Below are positions 34,394-44,091 of a stretch of DNA of 64,000 nt, one piece after another. This DNA comes from Bacteroidetes bacterium HGW-Bacteroidetes-7 (GTDB taxonomy: Bacteria > Bacteroidota > Bacteroidia > Bacteroidales > UBA932). The position numbers and the translations under genes were made by a program. The DNA lies in assembly GCA_002842465.1 (NCBI GenBank), contig PHDA01000008.1, positions 1 to 64,000 on the forward strand. The letters are read 5' to 3'. Position 1 is the first letter of the stretch; each line of letters begins with the position of its first letter. The notes below the pieces were generated by a model. It was not told the origin of the DNA, did no database searches, and saw nothing but the letters and a program-made list of their open reading frames with translations.

Positions 34394-37210
34394 TTATTTC
34401 TTTTCGGCAGCTACACCGTTCATTATTATTTCAAACTGATTGCCCTGCTTGAACATCTCCTTCATAAAGTTCTGAAGTTTTTCAGGGGTAACAGCTTTAA
34501 GAGCAGTTTCATAAGTTGTGTGGAGGTCTTTACCAATCAGGTATCTGTTTGATATAGTACCAACCCAGTAACTGTTTTCTCTAAGGTTCTGAGTATAATT
34601 CTTGGTCATATACTCGACAGTCTTGTTAAAATCTTCTGTTTTTATGCCATTTTCAAGAACAAGTCCTATCTCTTTGTAAGCTCTTGCAAGAAGTCTGTCT
34701 CTTAGAGCAACATCTGTATCAAAACCGAAAAGGAATGAGAAACTGTCTTCAGGATAGTAGCTAAGGCTCATGTTAACGCCAACACCGTATGTTCCTTGCT
34801 CTTCCTCACGGATAGTACGGGTGAATACCATATCGAATATCTGTTTGGTCATGCTGGCCATAATCTGATTTTCTACAGTATATGGAATCTTGCCGGTGTA
34901 AATAGAGTAGATTGTTGCCTTAGGTGTCTGCATCTCTTTTTCAAAGTGCTTCTGAACCTTGCCTTTCACCGGAACCATTCCAATGTTTTTCCAATCTTCT
35001 TTTTTGCCTTTGTTGCCCGGAAGTGATGCGATATATTTTTCAACCAACGGTTTAAGGATAGCAGGGTCAATATTTCCAACAAATACGAATGTGAAATCGG
35101 CTGCATTTGCAAAACGTTCTTTTGCAAGATTCAGCGTTCTCTCATAATCTACTTTGTCAAGCATCTCAATAGTAATCCTCTTTGCATAAGGGTTGTTGTT
35201 ATAGAGATGTTTCTGAAGTGTGTCTGAGAATGCTGTCATTGGCTCAGCTGCTGCATTTTTAAGAGATGCCTCCATCCTTCCTTTATATGACAGGAATGCT
35301 TCGTCGTCTTTTCTGAGTGATGTAAAGTAAAGGTGAAGAAGCTGCATAAAGGTTTCAACATCTTTAGGAGAGCTGTTTCCGGTAAAGGCTTCGCTGCTTG
35401 CCCCTATTGCAGGGCGCAAACCTACCAATTTCCCAGCAAGCATCTTTCTTAAATCAGTTGCACTGAAATTGCCAAGACCACCAATTGTTACAAGGTCATT
35501 AATAACTTTTGTATTTATAACATCTGAGATATCTGTCAGTGAGTAACCACCCCTGCTTACTGCCTGGAATGTAATCTGATCTTCTTTAAAGTCTGTCTTC
35601 TTAACTACAACTGTAGCACCGTTTGAAAGATTCCAAACAACTCCGCCACTCATTGGCTCCGGAACCTCTGTAACAACTTTGCCCGGAGCAGGCTCTTTTG
35701 ATATAAGTGGTTCATTTGAAACAGTCTCTTGATATGGTTCAAGTTGGTCGTCATGTGCATCTTTGAAAACAGCAAGCAGTTTATCGTTTTCAGGAATAAC
35801 AATACCCTCTTTTCTTGGCATCATTACCGCAACAACAACATTCTCTTCTGTAGGAAGCGACATGGCGAAGGTGTTTATCTGCTCAAGAGGAATTGCCGGA
35901 GCAATCTGTTGCATCATGGCATACTCCATTTCAATACCTGGCAGAGCCTCTCCTGTAAGGAAGTGGTTCAGGATCTGGTCAACAAAGTATGAGTTGTTCA
36001 GTTTTTCTCTCTCTTTGAAGGTCTGATCAAGACGGCTGATGTAGTTTGCTTTTGCTCTCTCATATTCCGATGGAGTAAAGCCAAATCTCTTCACCTTTTC
36101 TGCTTCGTGAACTATAGCCCTGAGAGCCTCTTCAATTCCTCCGTCTTTTGCACCGGCTGAAATTCCAAATGATGCCTTTGTATTTGAAACAATAAAGTCA
36201 CTGTGTGATGCAGAAGCCCTTGTAAACGGAGCGTTCGACTTTTGAGTAATATCTGCAAGCCTTGAATTTAGCATCATTGTTGTCATGCTTTTAAGGTAAT
36301 TGTTTACCAAAGATGCAACAGTCGGTCTGAATTGTTTAGGCATAACATCATGCTTGTACATGAGCATAACGCTGGTTCCTGTAGCTTCAGGGTCAGTTAC
36401 AACCGATACAAGCGGCTCCTTTGTGTCAGGAACTACAAATTCTTCTCTAACAGCAGGATTTTTTGGAGCAGGGATAGCTCCGAAAAGTTTTACAATTTGC
36501 TTTTCAATAGCTTCGGGATCAATATCTCCGACAACAATAATTCCCTGAAGATCCGGGCGATACCATTTACGGTAATATGATCTAAGCTCCTCGTAGGTGA
36601 AGTTGTCGATAACAGATACAAGCCCTCCGGGTAGTCTGTGAGCATATTTGCTGCCCGGCATAATTTCAGGAAGTAAAGCTTCAATCATTCTCATTTGCGC
36701 GCTGCTTCTGGTACGAAGTTCTTCGCGAATAACGCCCCTCTCTTTGTCAATGTCGTCTTCATTAAGAGAGATTGCATTTGACCAGTCATGAAGAATTAGA
36801 AGGCATGAGTCAATTATGCCCTGTCTGCTAACCGGTACCGCAGAGATATTGTAAACGGTCTGGTCAACTGCTGTGTATGCATTCAGGTTTGCGCCGAATT
36901 TAACACCGATTGTCTCAAGCCATGAAATAATTTTGTTTTCAGGAAAATTCTTTGTTCCGTTAAAAGCCATATGCTCCAGGAAGTGCGCCAGACCTCTCTG
37001 GTTCTCCTCTTCGAGTATAGCTCCTACCTTTTGTGCAATGAAAAATTCGGCCTGGCCTTTAGGTTCGGCGTTTTTCATTATGAAGTAAGTTAGTCCGTTG
37101 TCAAGTTTTCCGCTTTTTACCTTGGGGTCCAGCGGTAAAACCGGAGGCATCTGCGCCATTAACCCAAAAGTGAGAAAAAGCGAGGCCACTATAAGAAATA
37201 GTCGTTTCAT
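34394..37210 (-). CDS. M16 family zinc metalloprotease (full-length, two-lobe)
   Basis: A 938-aa secreted peptidase of the insulinase/pitrilysin clan. Signal peptide at residues 1-19, the inverted zinc motif HFLEH at 76-80 (His76, Glu79, His80), and the third ligand in ERGVIREEL near 157. The C-terminal half is a second M16 lobe without the zinc motif, as expected for a clam-shell enzyme. Likely degrades peptides in the periplasm. A single-gene unit upstream of DUF3109. Confidence 0.94.
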   Translation of the reverse strand: MKRLFLIVASLFLTFGLMAQMPPVLPLDPKVKSGKLDNGLTYFIMKNAEPKGQAEFFIAQKVGAILEEENQRGLAHFLEHMAFNGTKNFPENKIISWLETIGVKFGANLNAYTAVDQTVYNISAVPVSRQGIIDSCLLILHDWSNAISLNEDDIDKERGVIREELRTRSSAQMRMIEALLPEIMPGSKYAHRLPGGLVSVIDNFTYEELRSYYRKWYRPDLQGIIVVGDIDPEAIEKQIVKLFGAIPAPKNPAVREEFVVPDTKEPLVSVVTDPEATGTSVMLMYKHDVMPKQFRPTVASLVNNYLKSMTTMMLNSRLADITQKSNAPFTRASASHSDFIVSNTKASFGISAGAKDGGIEEALRAIVHEAEKVKRFGFTPSEYERAKANYISRLDQTFKEREKLNNSYFVDQILNHFLTGEALPGIEMEYAMMQQIAPAIPLEQINTFAMSLPTEENVVVAVMMPRKEGIVIPENDKLLAVFKDAHDDQLEPYQETVSNEPLISKEPAPGKVVTEVPEPMSGGVVWNLSNGATVVVKKTDFKEDQITFQAVSRGGYSLTDISDVINTKVINDLVTIGGLGNFSATDLRKMLAGKLVGLRPAIGASSEAFTGNSSPKDVETFMQLLHLYFTSLRKDDEAFLSYKGRMEASLKNAAAEPMTAFSDTLQKHLYNNNPYAKRITIEMLDKVDYERTLNLAKERFANAADFTFVFVGNIDPAILKPLVEKYIASLPGNKGKKEDWKNIGMVPVKGKVQKHFEKEMQTPKATIYSIYTGKIPYTVENQIMASMTKQIFDMVFTRTIREEEQGTYGVGVNMSLSYYPEDSFSFLFGFDTDVALRDRLLARAYKEIGLVLENGIKTEDFNKTVEYMTKNYTQNLRENSYWVGTISNRYLIGKDLHTTYETALKAVTPEKLQNFMKEMFKQGNQFEIIMNGVAAEKK

Positions 37211-37243
37211 AAAATTTTTAATGATTTAATTTATTAGATAGTA

Positions 37244-37251
37244 CAAATGTA
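37244..37251 (-). promoter_or_regulatory. -7 element for the M16 protease
   Basis: Minus strand TACATTTG, a perfect TAnnTTTG match, 33 bp upstream of the protease start. Confidence 0.5.
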
Positions 37252-37259
37252 ACTAATAT

Positions 37260-37291
37260 TTTGCATCCTAATTTAGTTTTTTATATTTTTG
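37260..37291 (+). promoter_or_regulatory. Consensus promoter of the TPR protein gene
   Basis: -33 box TTTG (37260-37263), 20-bp spacer, -7 box TATTTTTG (37284-37291). It faces the divergent protease -7 element and lies 56 bp before the ATG at 37348. Confidence 0.65.
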
Positions 37292-37347
37292 CGATTACCC
37301 CTATACTGAAACTAATTATTTTTAATTTTCAATTTAATACTACACAA

Positions 37348-38313
37348 ATGAAAAAGATCAAGTCATTTTTAGCCGTTTGTCTGTTTACTGTTCTGACATT
37401 CGGTACAGTTGCGGCGCAAGATATGCAAAGCGCAACCGATTTATTCAATGCAGGTGGGAAAGCTCTGAGTGAAAGCAACTATGTTGCCGCGATTGAGTCA
37501 TTTAACAAATCACTAAAAATGCTTGAAACTCTTTCTGCAGAAGATCGCGCCGAAGAGGGTGATGCAATGATTAAAGAGTGCAAAGGTATAATCCCTCAGA
37601 TTCACCTTCGTTTCGGAAAAGAGCTTGCTACTGCCGGAGAGATTGACAATTCGATTGTTCAGATTAAACTAGCTGCTGAAACAGCCGCGAAATATGAGCA
37701 AACAGAGATTGTTGAAGAGGCCAATATGCTTATCCCTCAATTGCTGCTTGCTAATGCTTCAAATCTATTGAATGAGGGCAAAAATCCTGAATCAATTACA
37801 GCCTTCAAAAAGGTCCTTGCAGTTGATCCAAAAAATGTAGACGCATATTTTAGAATGGGAGTTGCAGAGAGCCGTCTTGAAAACGAAGCCGGTGCTTTGG
37901 CAGCATTTGAAAAGGCAATTGAGCTTGGCGAAACTGAAGTTGCTCCAAGACAGATTGCGGTAATTTATCTTAAGAGATCTGCAGCTGCAACCCGTACAAA
38001 AAACTGGGCTGAGGTTTTTGCAAATGCAAAAAAATCAAATGAATACAATGAGTCGCCTCAGGGCAACAAACTGGTAGGCCTAGCAGGTGTTCAGTTAAAG
38101 AAATATGATGAGGCAATTGCTGCGCTTGAGAGCTATTATGCTTCAGACCCAAATGCGTCGGATAAGAACGGTACAATTTACAATCTTGCCGTTGCCTATG
38201 AGGCTAAGGGTAACAATGCAAAAGCTTGCGGTTACTACAAGCAACTTCTCAATGATGCTACATATAAGCAAATTGCAGAATACAAAGTGAAAACTCAATT
38301 AAAGTGCAACTAA
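37348..38313 (+). CDS. Secreted TPR-repeat protein
   Basis: A 321-aa periplasmic protein from the ATG at 37348, chosen because it starts the signal peptide (MKKIKSFLAVCLFTVLTFGT). Several TPR units follow, for example LFNAGGKALSESNYVAAIES, SITAFKKVLAVDPKNVDAYF and ALAAFEKAIELGETEVAPRQ. No enzymatic domain. Likely a scaffold for protein-protein contacts in the periplasm. The next gene overlaps by 10 bp. Confidence 0.88.
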   Translation: MKKIKSFLAVCLFTVLTFGTVAAQDMQSATDLFNAGGKALSESNYVAAIESFNKSLKMLETLSAEDRAEEGDAMIKECKGIIPQIHLRFGKELATAGEIDNSIVQIKLAAETAAKYEQTEIVEEANMLIPQLLLANASNLLNEGKNPESITAFKKVLAVDPKNVDAYFRMGVAESRLENEAGALAAFEKAIELGETEVAPRQIAVIYLKRSAAATRTKNWAEVFANAKKSNEYNESPQGNKLVGLAGVQLKKYDEAIAALESYYASDPNASDKNGTIYNLAVAYEAKGNNAKACGYYKQLLNDATYKQIAEYKVKTQLKCN

Positions 38314-40145
38314 GAGAGTTAGAGATCTTAGCTCCGGCAAAAAACAGGGACATCGGCATTGCAGCAATTGATTGCGGTGCCGATGCTCTCTATATTGCAG
38401 GGCCCTCATTCGGTGCAAGGGAGGCCGCAGGCAATACAATTTCCGATATTGAGGCACTTGCCAAATATGCCCACAAGTACGGAGCGGGGGTCTATCTTAC
38501 TCTGAATACAATACTATTTGAAAACGAAATAGAGAGGGCAGTCAAGATTGCCTGGGAAGCCTATGAGAGTGGCTGCGATGCCCTGATAATTCAGGACCTT
38601 GGTCTTCTTAAAGCCAATCTTCCCCCCTTACCCCTCTTTGCATCAACTCAAACAAACATAAGAACTCTGCAACAGGCAAAGCTATTGGAGTCACTCGGCT
38701 TCAGCCGCCTGATATTGGCAAGGGAACTTTCTCTGCAGCAGATAAAGGAGATAAGCGATAACTGTTCAGTAGATCTTGAAAGCTTTGTACATGGTGCACT
38801 TTGCGTTTCATACAGCGGACAGTGCTATATGAGCAGCCGTATAACCGGTCGCAGCGGAAACAGGGGCGAGTGTGCCCAGCCATGCCGCTCAGACTACAAC
38901 CTTGTTGACAGTAACGGAAAAGTGCTAATCAAAGATAAACCACTCCTCTCGCTCAAAGACCTTAATCTGGCAGATTATATTCCTCAGCTTGCAAAGGCGG
39001 GGATAACATCATTTAAAATTGAAGGAAGGCTCAAGGGAGCGTCATATATCAAGAACATTGTGAGGTACTACAGAGCTGTTGCCGATAATTTTCTGGAAAG
39101 TGATACCGGTTTTAGGCAAAGCTCTCTAGGAAATCTATATGGAGGGTTTACTCCAAGACCACAGAATACATTTAACAGAGGGTACACAAATCTCTATATT
39201 GAAGGAGACAGAGGAGAGTGGAACAGCGGTGACAGCGCAAAATCAGTGGGAGAGTACATAGGAAAAGTAGATTCAACTTCAACCGACAACAGAGGGAATC
39301 TGGTTTTCACGTACAAATCACAACAGAGAATTGGTAATGGAGACGGCCTCTGCTTTATCTCACCAAAAGGGGAGGTAACAGGCATAAGGGCCAGTCTCTC
39401 TGAAGGGAAAACAGTTTACACAAACGACAAGGTATCACTTCCACCCGGGTCGGCACTCTACAGAAACTATAACCATTCATTTGAGAGGGAACTGGAGAGC
39501 AACATGCCCAAAAGATTAATAGAGATAAAGGTTAATTTTATCAATAAAGTAGGAGTAACATCACTCGAAGGAGTAAGAGAAGATGGTGCGAAAGAACGTG
39601 TGAGTATTGAGGGTGTTTATGAGAAGGCTCAAAACACAGAGGCTTCGCTGTCTGGTATAAAAAGACAAATTGAAAAGAGTTCCGGAGGCTATACATTTAA
39701 ACTTGAAAGCACAGATATCCAAGAGTTATTGTTTTACCCGGCATCGGTACTGAACGAAGCCAGAAGAGCATTGGCAGAAAAGTTTGAATCTGTGCCAATT
39801 GAGAAAACCGCTAAGAAACAAAGTGTTGCCGGCAAAAACTCACGGGAAATCCCCCGGATATTGGATGGTCACACATTGGACTTTCGCGCCAATGCTGCAA
39901 ATGCACTTAGTAAAAAAATCTATAGTCAACTTGGTGCAGAAACTGTTGATGACGCTTTTGAGATAAGTGCCCCAAAAGAGGCTGAATTGATGAGGTGTAA
40001 ATATTGCATCAAGTTTGAACTTGGTACCTGCCCCTCTGAAGGGAGCAAAATGAGATACAACGAACCTCTCTTTCTTGAAAACCGAGGAAAGCGATTTCGC
40101 CTTGTGTTTGATTGTAAGAATTGTGAAATGGTTATATTTGGATAA
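38304..40145 (+). CDS. U32 family protein (RlhA/TrhP-like RNA hydroxylation)
   Basis: A 613-aa protein of the former peptidase U32 family, which in E. coli hydroxylates RNA (RlhA on 23S rRNA, TrhP on tRNA). The usual N-terminus ELEILAPAKN begins 5 residues after a GTG at 38304; that GTG is the start and overlaps the TPR gene by 10 bp. A Cys cluster (LCVSYSGQC, GECAQPC) fits the iron-sulfur site. The C-terminal extension carries further Cys (MRCKYCIKF, CPSEGS, DCKNCEM). Length is close to RlhA rather than TrhP. The old collagenase label is not well supported. Confidence 0.85.
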   Translation: MQLRELEILAPAKNRDIGIAAIDCGADALYIAGPSFGAREAAGNTISDIEALAKYAHKYGAGVYLTLNTILFENEIERAVKIAWEAYESGCDALIIQDLGLLKANLPPLPLFASTQTNIRTLQQAKLLESLGFSRLILARELSLQQIKEISDNCSVDLESFVHGALCVSYSGQCYMSSRITGRSGNRGECAQPCRSDYNLVDSNGKVLIKDKPLLSLKDLNLADYIPQLAKAGITSFKIEGRLKGASYIKNIVRYYRAVADNFLESDTGFRQSSLGNLYGGFTPRPQNTFNRGYTNLYIEGDRGEWNSGDSAKSVGEYIGKVDSTSTDNRGNLVFTYKSQQRIGNGDGLCFISPKGEVTGIRASLSEGKTVYTNDKVSLPPGSALYRNYNHSFERELESNMPKRLIEIKVNFINKVGVTSLEGVREDGAKERVSIEGVYEKAQNTEASLSGIKRQIEKSSGGYTFKLESTDIQELLFYPASVLNEARRALAEKFESVPIEKTAKKQSVAGKNSREIPRILDGHTLDFRANAANALSKKIYSQLGAETVDDAFEISAPKEAELMRCKYCIKFELGTCPSEGSKMRYNEPLFLENRGKRFRLVFDCKNCEMVIFG

Positions 40146-40156
40146 AACAAAACTGT

Positions 40157-41284
40157 ATGCAGTTTGCCGAAATAGTAGGACAGAAAAAGATAAAGAGACA
40201 GCTTGCCGCAATGGCCGATGAGGGGAGGGTGAGCCACGCTATACTCTTTTGTGAAGAGCCCGGATACGGAGCGTTACCCCTGGCAATTGCATTTGCCCAG
40301 TATATGTCATGCCCGTCAAAAGAGGGAGGAGACTCGTGTGGCACATGCCCTACATGTAATAAGTTCAGAAAACTTATTCACCCAGACCTGCACTTTGCAA
40401 TGCCGGTAAGTTCAACCAAAACCATAACCGCAGATAAGAAACCGGTTAGCGACCTCTTTGCTTCAGAGTGGAGAGAAATTATTGGTGAAAACTGCTATTT
40501 AACAGAGCAGGAGTGGTATGAGTTTATTGGAATAGAGAATAAATCGGGCATAATTGGTGTAAACGAAGCTGCACTCATATCCCGTAAACTGAGCCTTAGG
40601 TCATTTGAGGGGGGTAATAAATTCATGATTATATGGCTGCCCGAAAGGATGAATCAAGAGGCGGCAAACAAGTTGCTTAAGTTATTGGAGGAACCACCTC
40701 CCGAGACTTTTATTTTTCTTGTAAGCGAGGCACCCGAAAGAGTTATATCAACAATTGTATCACGATGCCAGATATTTAAGCTTACACCTGCCGAGACCGA
40801 AGAGCTTGCTGCAGAGCTCACCGAAGAGTATGATATTACCCCTGACGAGGCACGTTTTTGGGCAGGAATTTCAGGAGGAAGTTTAAGCAGATCGAGAGCT
40901 TTGATTAGCGAGTCAGGAAAAGAGAGTGAGTTTTATCAGCCACTGGCCGTTCTGCTTGAAGGGTGCGCCACAAAGGACCTTAAAAAAATAGTTCAGTTTT
41001 GGGAGGAGATATCTACTCTGGGAAGAGAGAAACAACGCACATTTTGTGAATACGCTCTTGAGTTTTTAAGAAGAACTCTTATTACTCAGGCAGGTACCCC
41101 GGAGGTCTCAAATACTCCACCTGCACAGAGAGAGTTTATCAAATATTGGGCAGGCAGACTCAAACCGGCATTCTTAGTAAAGGGATATGATGTTCTAAAT
41201 AAAGCACTTGCAGACATAGACAGGAATGTAAATTCAAAGTATATATTTGCAGATCTTGGTAATCGCTTTTTTCTATCTTTGTAG
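40157..41284 (+). CDS. holB: DNA polymerase III subunit delta'
   Basis: A 375-aa clamp-loader AAA+ subunit. It has a zinc-type Cys set (SCGTCPTCNKF), a degenerate P-loop (CEEPGYGALPLA) as expected for delta', the conserved MNQEAANKLLKLLEEPP helix and the SRCQ arginine motif. It begins 11 bp after the U32 gene and 9 bp before ricT, the order typical for Bacteroidota (holB-ricT-gldH). Confidence 0.93.
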   Translation: MQFAEIVGQKKIKRQLAAMADEGRVSHAILFCEEPGYGALPLAIAFAQYMSCPSKEGGDSCGTCPTCNKFRKLIHPDLHFAMPVSSTKTITADKKPVSDLFASEWREIIGENCYLTEQEWYEFIGIENKSGIIGVNEAALISRKLSLRSFEGGNKFMIIWLPERMNQEAANKLLKLLEEPPPETFIFLVSEAPERVISTIVSRCQIFKLTPAETEELAAELTEEYDITPDEARFWAGISGGSLSRSRALISESGKESEFYQPLAVLLEGCATKDLKKIVQFWEEISTLGREKQRTFCEYALEFLRRTLITQAGTPEVSNTPPAQREFIKYWAGRLKPAFLVKGYDVLNKALADIDRNVNSKYIFADLGNRFFLSL

Positions 41285-41293
41285 TTTCAAAAT

Positions 41294-42472
41294 ATGGATA
41301 CACAAAACATAAAATATGATTGTACGCGGGGCAGCATAACTGAGCGCACTCCCGAAGGAGAGCTAAAGTGCGTTTCTAAGTCATGTTGTTGCAAACTAAG
41401 TGTATTTGACTGGCTCAAAGACATCCCCGACGAACTTACTCAGGATATTTTTGAGGTAAGGTTCAAAAACACAAGAAAACTCTATTTCAAAAACACCTCC
41501 GGAATATCCATTCAGGTAGGTGATCTGGTTGTAGTTGAAGCTACAAACGGGCACGATGTGGGAATTGTTACCCTCAATGGACCTGTTATTATTCCTCAGC
41601 TTAGAAGGCACAACATAGATATTAAAACTTATGAGTTTAAGAAGATATTCAGAAAGGCTAAGATGCTTGACATTGAAAGATGGCAGGAGGCTATCGCAAG
41701 AGAGCACAAAACCATGATTCGTTCAAGGCAGATAGCAGTATCACTTAACCTTAACATGAAAATCGGAGATGTTGAATTTCAGGGCGACGGCACTAAGGCG
41801 ATCTTCTACTACATTGCCGACGAGCGCGTTGACTTCAGGCAGTTAATCAGACTCTTTGCAGATGAATTCAGAATTCGCATAGAGATGAAACAGATTGGAG
41901 CCCGCCAGGAGGCAGGTTTGATAGGAGGAATCGGAGTATGCGGTCAGGAGTTATGTTGCTCGCGTTACATGTCCGATTTCCAGTCAATAACAACACAGGC
42001 TGCCAGAACCCAGGACCTCTCTCTTAATCCTCAGAAGCTTGCCGGACAATGCAGCAAACTAAAATGCTGCATAAATTATGAAGCAGCAACTTACATAGAT
42101 GCCCATATTAATATTCCTCAGGTAAGAGGTCCGCTTGAAACAGAAGAGGGGCTGGTTTACCTGGTTAAAACAGATACACTAAAGGGAGTAATGTGGTTCT
42201 CTTACGAACAGAACAGCATGACAAATATGTTCCCGCTCTCTGCTGACAAAGTTAGAGAGATAATAAAGCTCAACAGGAGAGGCGTTAAGGTATCCAACAT
42301 CAATGAGAAAAAGCAGGAAAAATCTCCTGAATTTATGAGTGCAGTTGGAGAAGACAGCATTTCTCGCTTCGATGAAAAGACCAACGACAGACACAGACAT
42401 CCTAAAAGGGGAAACTCTTCGCGTAATAACAGAAAAAGAGGGGGAAATGACTCTAATCAGCAGAAATCTTAG
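41294..42472 (+). CDS. ricT: PSP1 domain protein RicT (YaaT)
   Basis: A 392-aa protein with the PSP1 domain (VRFKNTRKLYFKNTSGISIQ onward) and the Cys motifs of the iron-sulfur RicAFT complex: CGQELCCSRYMSDFQS, then LAGQCSKLKCCINYE. An extra Cys group SKSCCCKLS is near residue 30. The basic, Asn/Arg-rich tail is disordered. In Bacillus RicT helps RNA processing; the role in Bacteroidota is not established. The last 26 bp overlap gldH. Confidence 0.92.
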   Translation: MDTQNIKYDCTRGSITERTPEGELKCVSKSCCCKLSVFDWLKDIPDELTQDIFEVRFKNTRKLYFKNTSGISIQVGDLVVVEATNGHDVGIVTLNGPVIIPQLRRHNIDIKTYEFKKIFRKAKMLDIERWQEAIAREHKTMIRSRQIAVSLNLNMKIGDVEFQGDGTKAIFYYIADERVDFRQLIRLFADEFRIRIEMKQIGARQEAGLIGGIGVCGQELCCSRYMSDFQSITTQAARTQDLSLNPQKLAGQCSKLKCCINYEAATYIDAHINIPQVRGPLETEEGLVYLVKTDTLKGVMWFSYEQNSMTNMFPLSADKVREIIKLNRRGVKVSNINEKKQEKSPEFMSAVGEDSISRFDEKTNDRHRHPKRGNSSRNNRKRGGNDSNQQKS

Positions 42473-42887
42473 ATCTGCAATTCTCCTTTTCCCATTGCTA
42501 ATTCTCTCTTGCACAGGTTTGGGGAGTTTTTCAATGGGACACAGACATATTACCCGATTCTCTGCCGATGATACTCTATCAAGCTACTCAATAGACCTCT
42601 ATGCTAGATTACCAGCAGGTTATACCGAAGAAAAGCTACCACTAATACTTGAGATAACCTCTCCACAAGGAGATCTCTACAGAGATTCACTGAGTTTACC
42701 GGTAACAAAATCAAATATCCCAAATATCTCTGTAAAAAGCGGCAGATGGTGTGATATGTATTGGAGGTATCGCGAAGGGGTGAAATTTACCAAAAGCGGT
42801 AACTGGACCTTTGTTTTGTCAACCGGCAAAGAGTATGAGAATAATTCAGAGACAGGAGAGATGGGTGTAATTATTAGAAAGATGTAA
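42447..42887 (+). CDS. gldH: GldH-like gliding motility lipoprotein
   Basis: A 146-aa predicted lipoprotein from the ATG at 42447 (the frame opens at 42339 but the signal sequence begins here). Lipobox LILSC gives a lipidated Cys22. The beta-rich body has DLYARLPAGYTEEKLPLILE and ends SETGEMGVIIRK, as in GldH. The position after ricT is the standard context. GldH is tied to gliding and type IX secretion in Flavobacteria, but it is widespread in non-gliding Bacteroidales. It overlaps ricT by 26 bp. Confidence 0.85.
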   Translation: MTLISRNLRSAILLFPLLILSCTGLGSFSMGHRHITRFSADDTLSSYSIDLYARLPAGYTEEKLPLILEITSPQGDLYRDSLSLPVTKSNIPNISVKSGRWCDMYWRYREGVKFTKSGNWTFVLSTGKEYENNSETGEMGVIIRKM

Positions 42888-42888
42888 A

Positions 42889-43596
42889 ATGGGAAAGGAT
42901 AAATTAAAAAGATTTGAGGAGAATAAGAGCTTTGAGTGTCTTCACCAGCCGGAGTTCAGCGACGTCTTTAATGGTGACTGCAATATGAAGGGCAACTGGA
43001 ACGCAGTACAATTCAAAAACAACAATCCCGTTGTACTTGAGCTTGGTTGTGGCAGAGGTGAGTACACGGTAGAACTTGCCAGAAGATTTCCCTACAAAAA
43101 CTTTATTGGTGTCGATATTAAGGGGGCAAGAATGTGGAGGGGAGCAAAAACAGTAACAGAAGAGAGTATTCCAAACGCCGCTTTCTTAAGATGTCGTATT
43201 GAATTTGCACAGAGCGCATTTGGTTGCGATGAGGTGTCGGAGATATGGATTACCTTTCCTGACCCACAAAAGAAGAAGAGTTCAAAGAGGCTTACATCGT
43301 CATATTTTCTCGAGAGGTACAGAAAATTTCTAAGAGATGAGGGGGTTGTTCATCTTAAGACAGACAGCCGGTTTCTTCACCAGTATACACTTGAGCTGAT
43401 AAAACACAATAAACTTGAGCTGATAGAGGCCAATGACGACATTTACGGTACCGGCCGTGCCGATGCCCTATTATCTGTAAAGACCAGATATGAGTCAGAG
43501 TTTCTGTCGCAGGGAATGAAAATTACCTACCTTTCATTTAAACTTAGAAAGGCAGGTAAACTTACTGAACCTGAATGGGATCCCGAAGATCTTTAG
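42889..43596 (+). CDS. trmB: tRNA (guanosine(46)-N7)-methyltransferase
   Basis: Makes m7G46 in tRNA using SAM. The 235-aa product has the SAM site VLELGCGRGEYTVELA, the acidic FIGVDIKGARMW, and the catalytic ITFPDPQKKKSSKRLTS region with the conserved Asp-Pro. It starts 1 bp after gldH and shares the last 4 bases of its 3' end with the opposite-strand gene at 43593 in a TTAG overlap. Confidence 0.96.
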   Translation: MGKDKLKRFEENKSFECLHQPEFSDVFNGDCNMKGNWNAVQFKNNNPVVLELGCGRGEYTVELARRFPYKNFIGVDIKGARMWRGAKTVTEESIPNAAFLRCRIEFAQSAFGCDEVSEIWITFPDPQKKKSSKRLTSSYFLERYRKFLRDEGVVHLKTDSRFLHQYTLELIKHNKLELIEANDDIYGTGRADALLSVKTRYESEFLSQGMKITYLSFKLRKAGKLTEPEWDPEDL

Positions 43597-44078
43597 CCGT
43601 CGTTTCTATCGTCTCTTACGGCGTATTCTATCATGCGCGCAATTCTGTAAACATCTTTACGCATACCCTCAAGAGCAATAGGATTATCAGAGTAGTTAAC
43701 GGTAATCTTGTCTTCAAACATTCTCATTAACCTCATAAAGGCCGATTTGTGGCGGAATGTTACATAATCGGGACCTTCGTTGTCCTGTACAAAATTATTT
43801 CTTGTAAACACATCTGTAATTTTCTCCCTGTCCTGAGCAAAAGTCTTGTTCAGGTATACCCTCTTTTTTGAGAATCCGAATATTGGGTATATAAATGACA
43901 AAGCCAGAAGGAAGATTATTATCTGAACCTCGGTTCCTTCGCGGAAGAGTGAACTGAAATTGAAGCTCTGTTTAGTTATAAGGGCGAAAACTCCAATAAC
44001 AAGAATAAAAACTACAACAAGGTACACCATGTATTTTGCTGCCCTTGTTATATACTGTGGAAAATTAAATGATGCCAT
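43593..44078 (-). CDS. Conserved membrane protein, two helices
   Basis: A 161-aa protein with two predicted membrane segments (about residues 15-34 and 50-67) and a charged soluble C-terminal domain that looks alpha/beta (YLNKTFAQDREKITDVFTRN and SAFMRLMRMFEDKITVNYSD). I do not recognise the family by function. It is 13 bp downstream of the ROK kinase on the same strand, so probably cotranscribed with it. Confidence 0.75.
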   Translation of the reverse strand: MASFNFPQYITRAAKYMVYLVVVFILVIGVFALITKQSFNFSSLFREGTEVQIIIFLLALSFIYPIFGFSKKRVYLNKTFAQDREKITDVFTRNNFVQDNEGPDYVTFRHKSAFMRLMRMFEDKITVNYSDNPIALEGMRKDVYRIARMIEYAVRDDRNDG

Positions 44079-44091
44079 AAATATTTATTTT

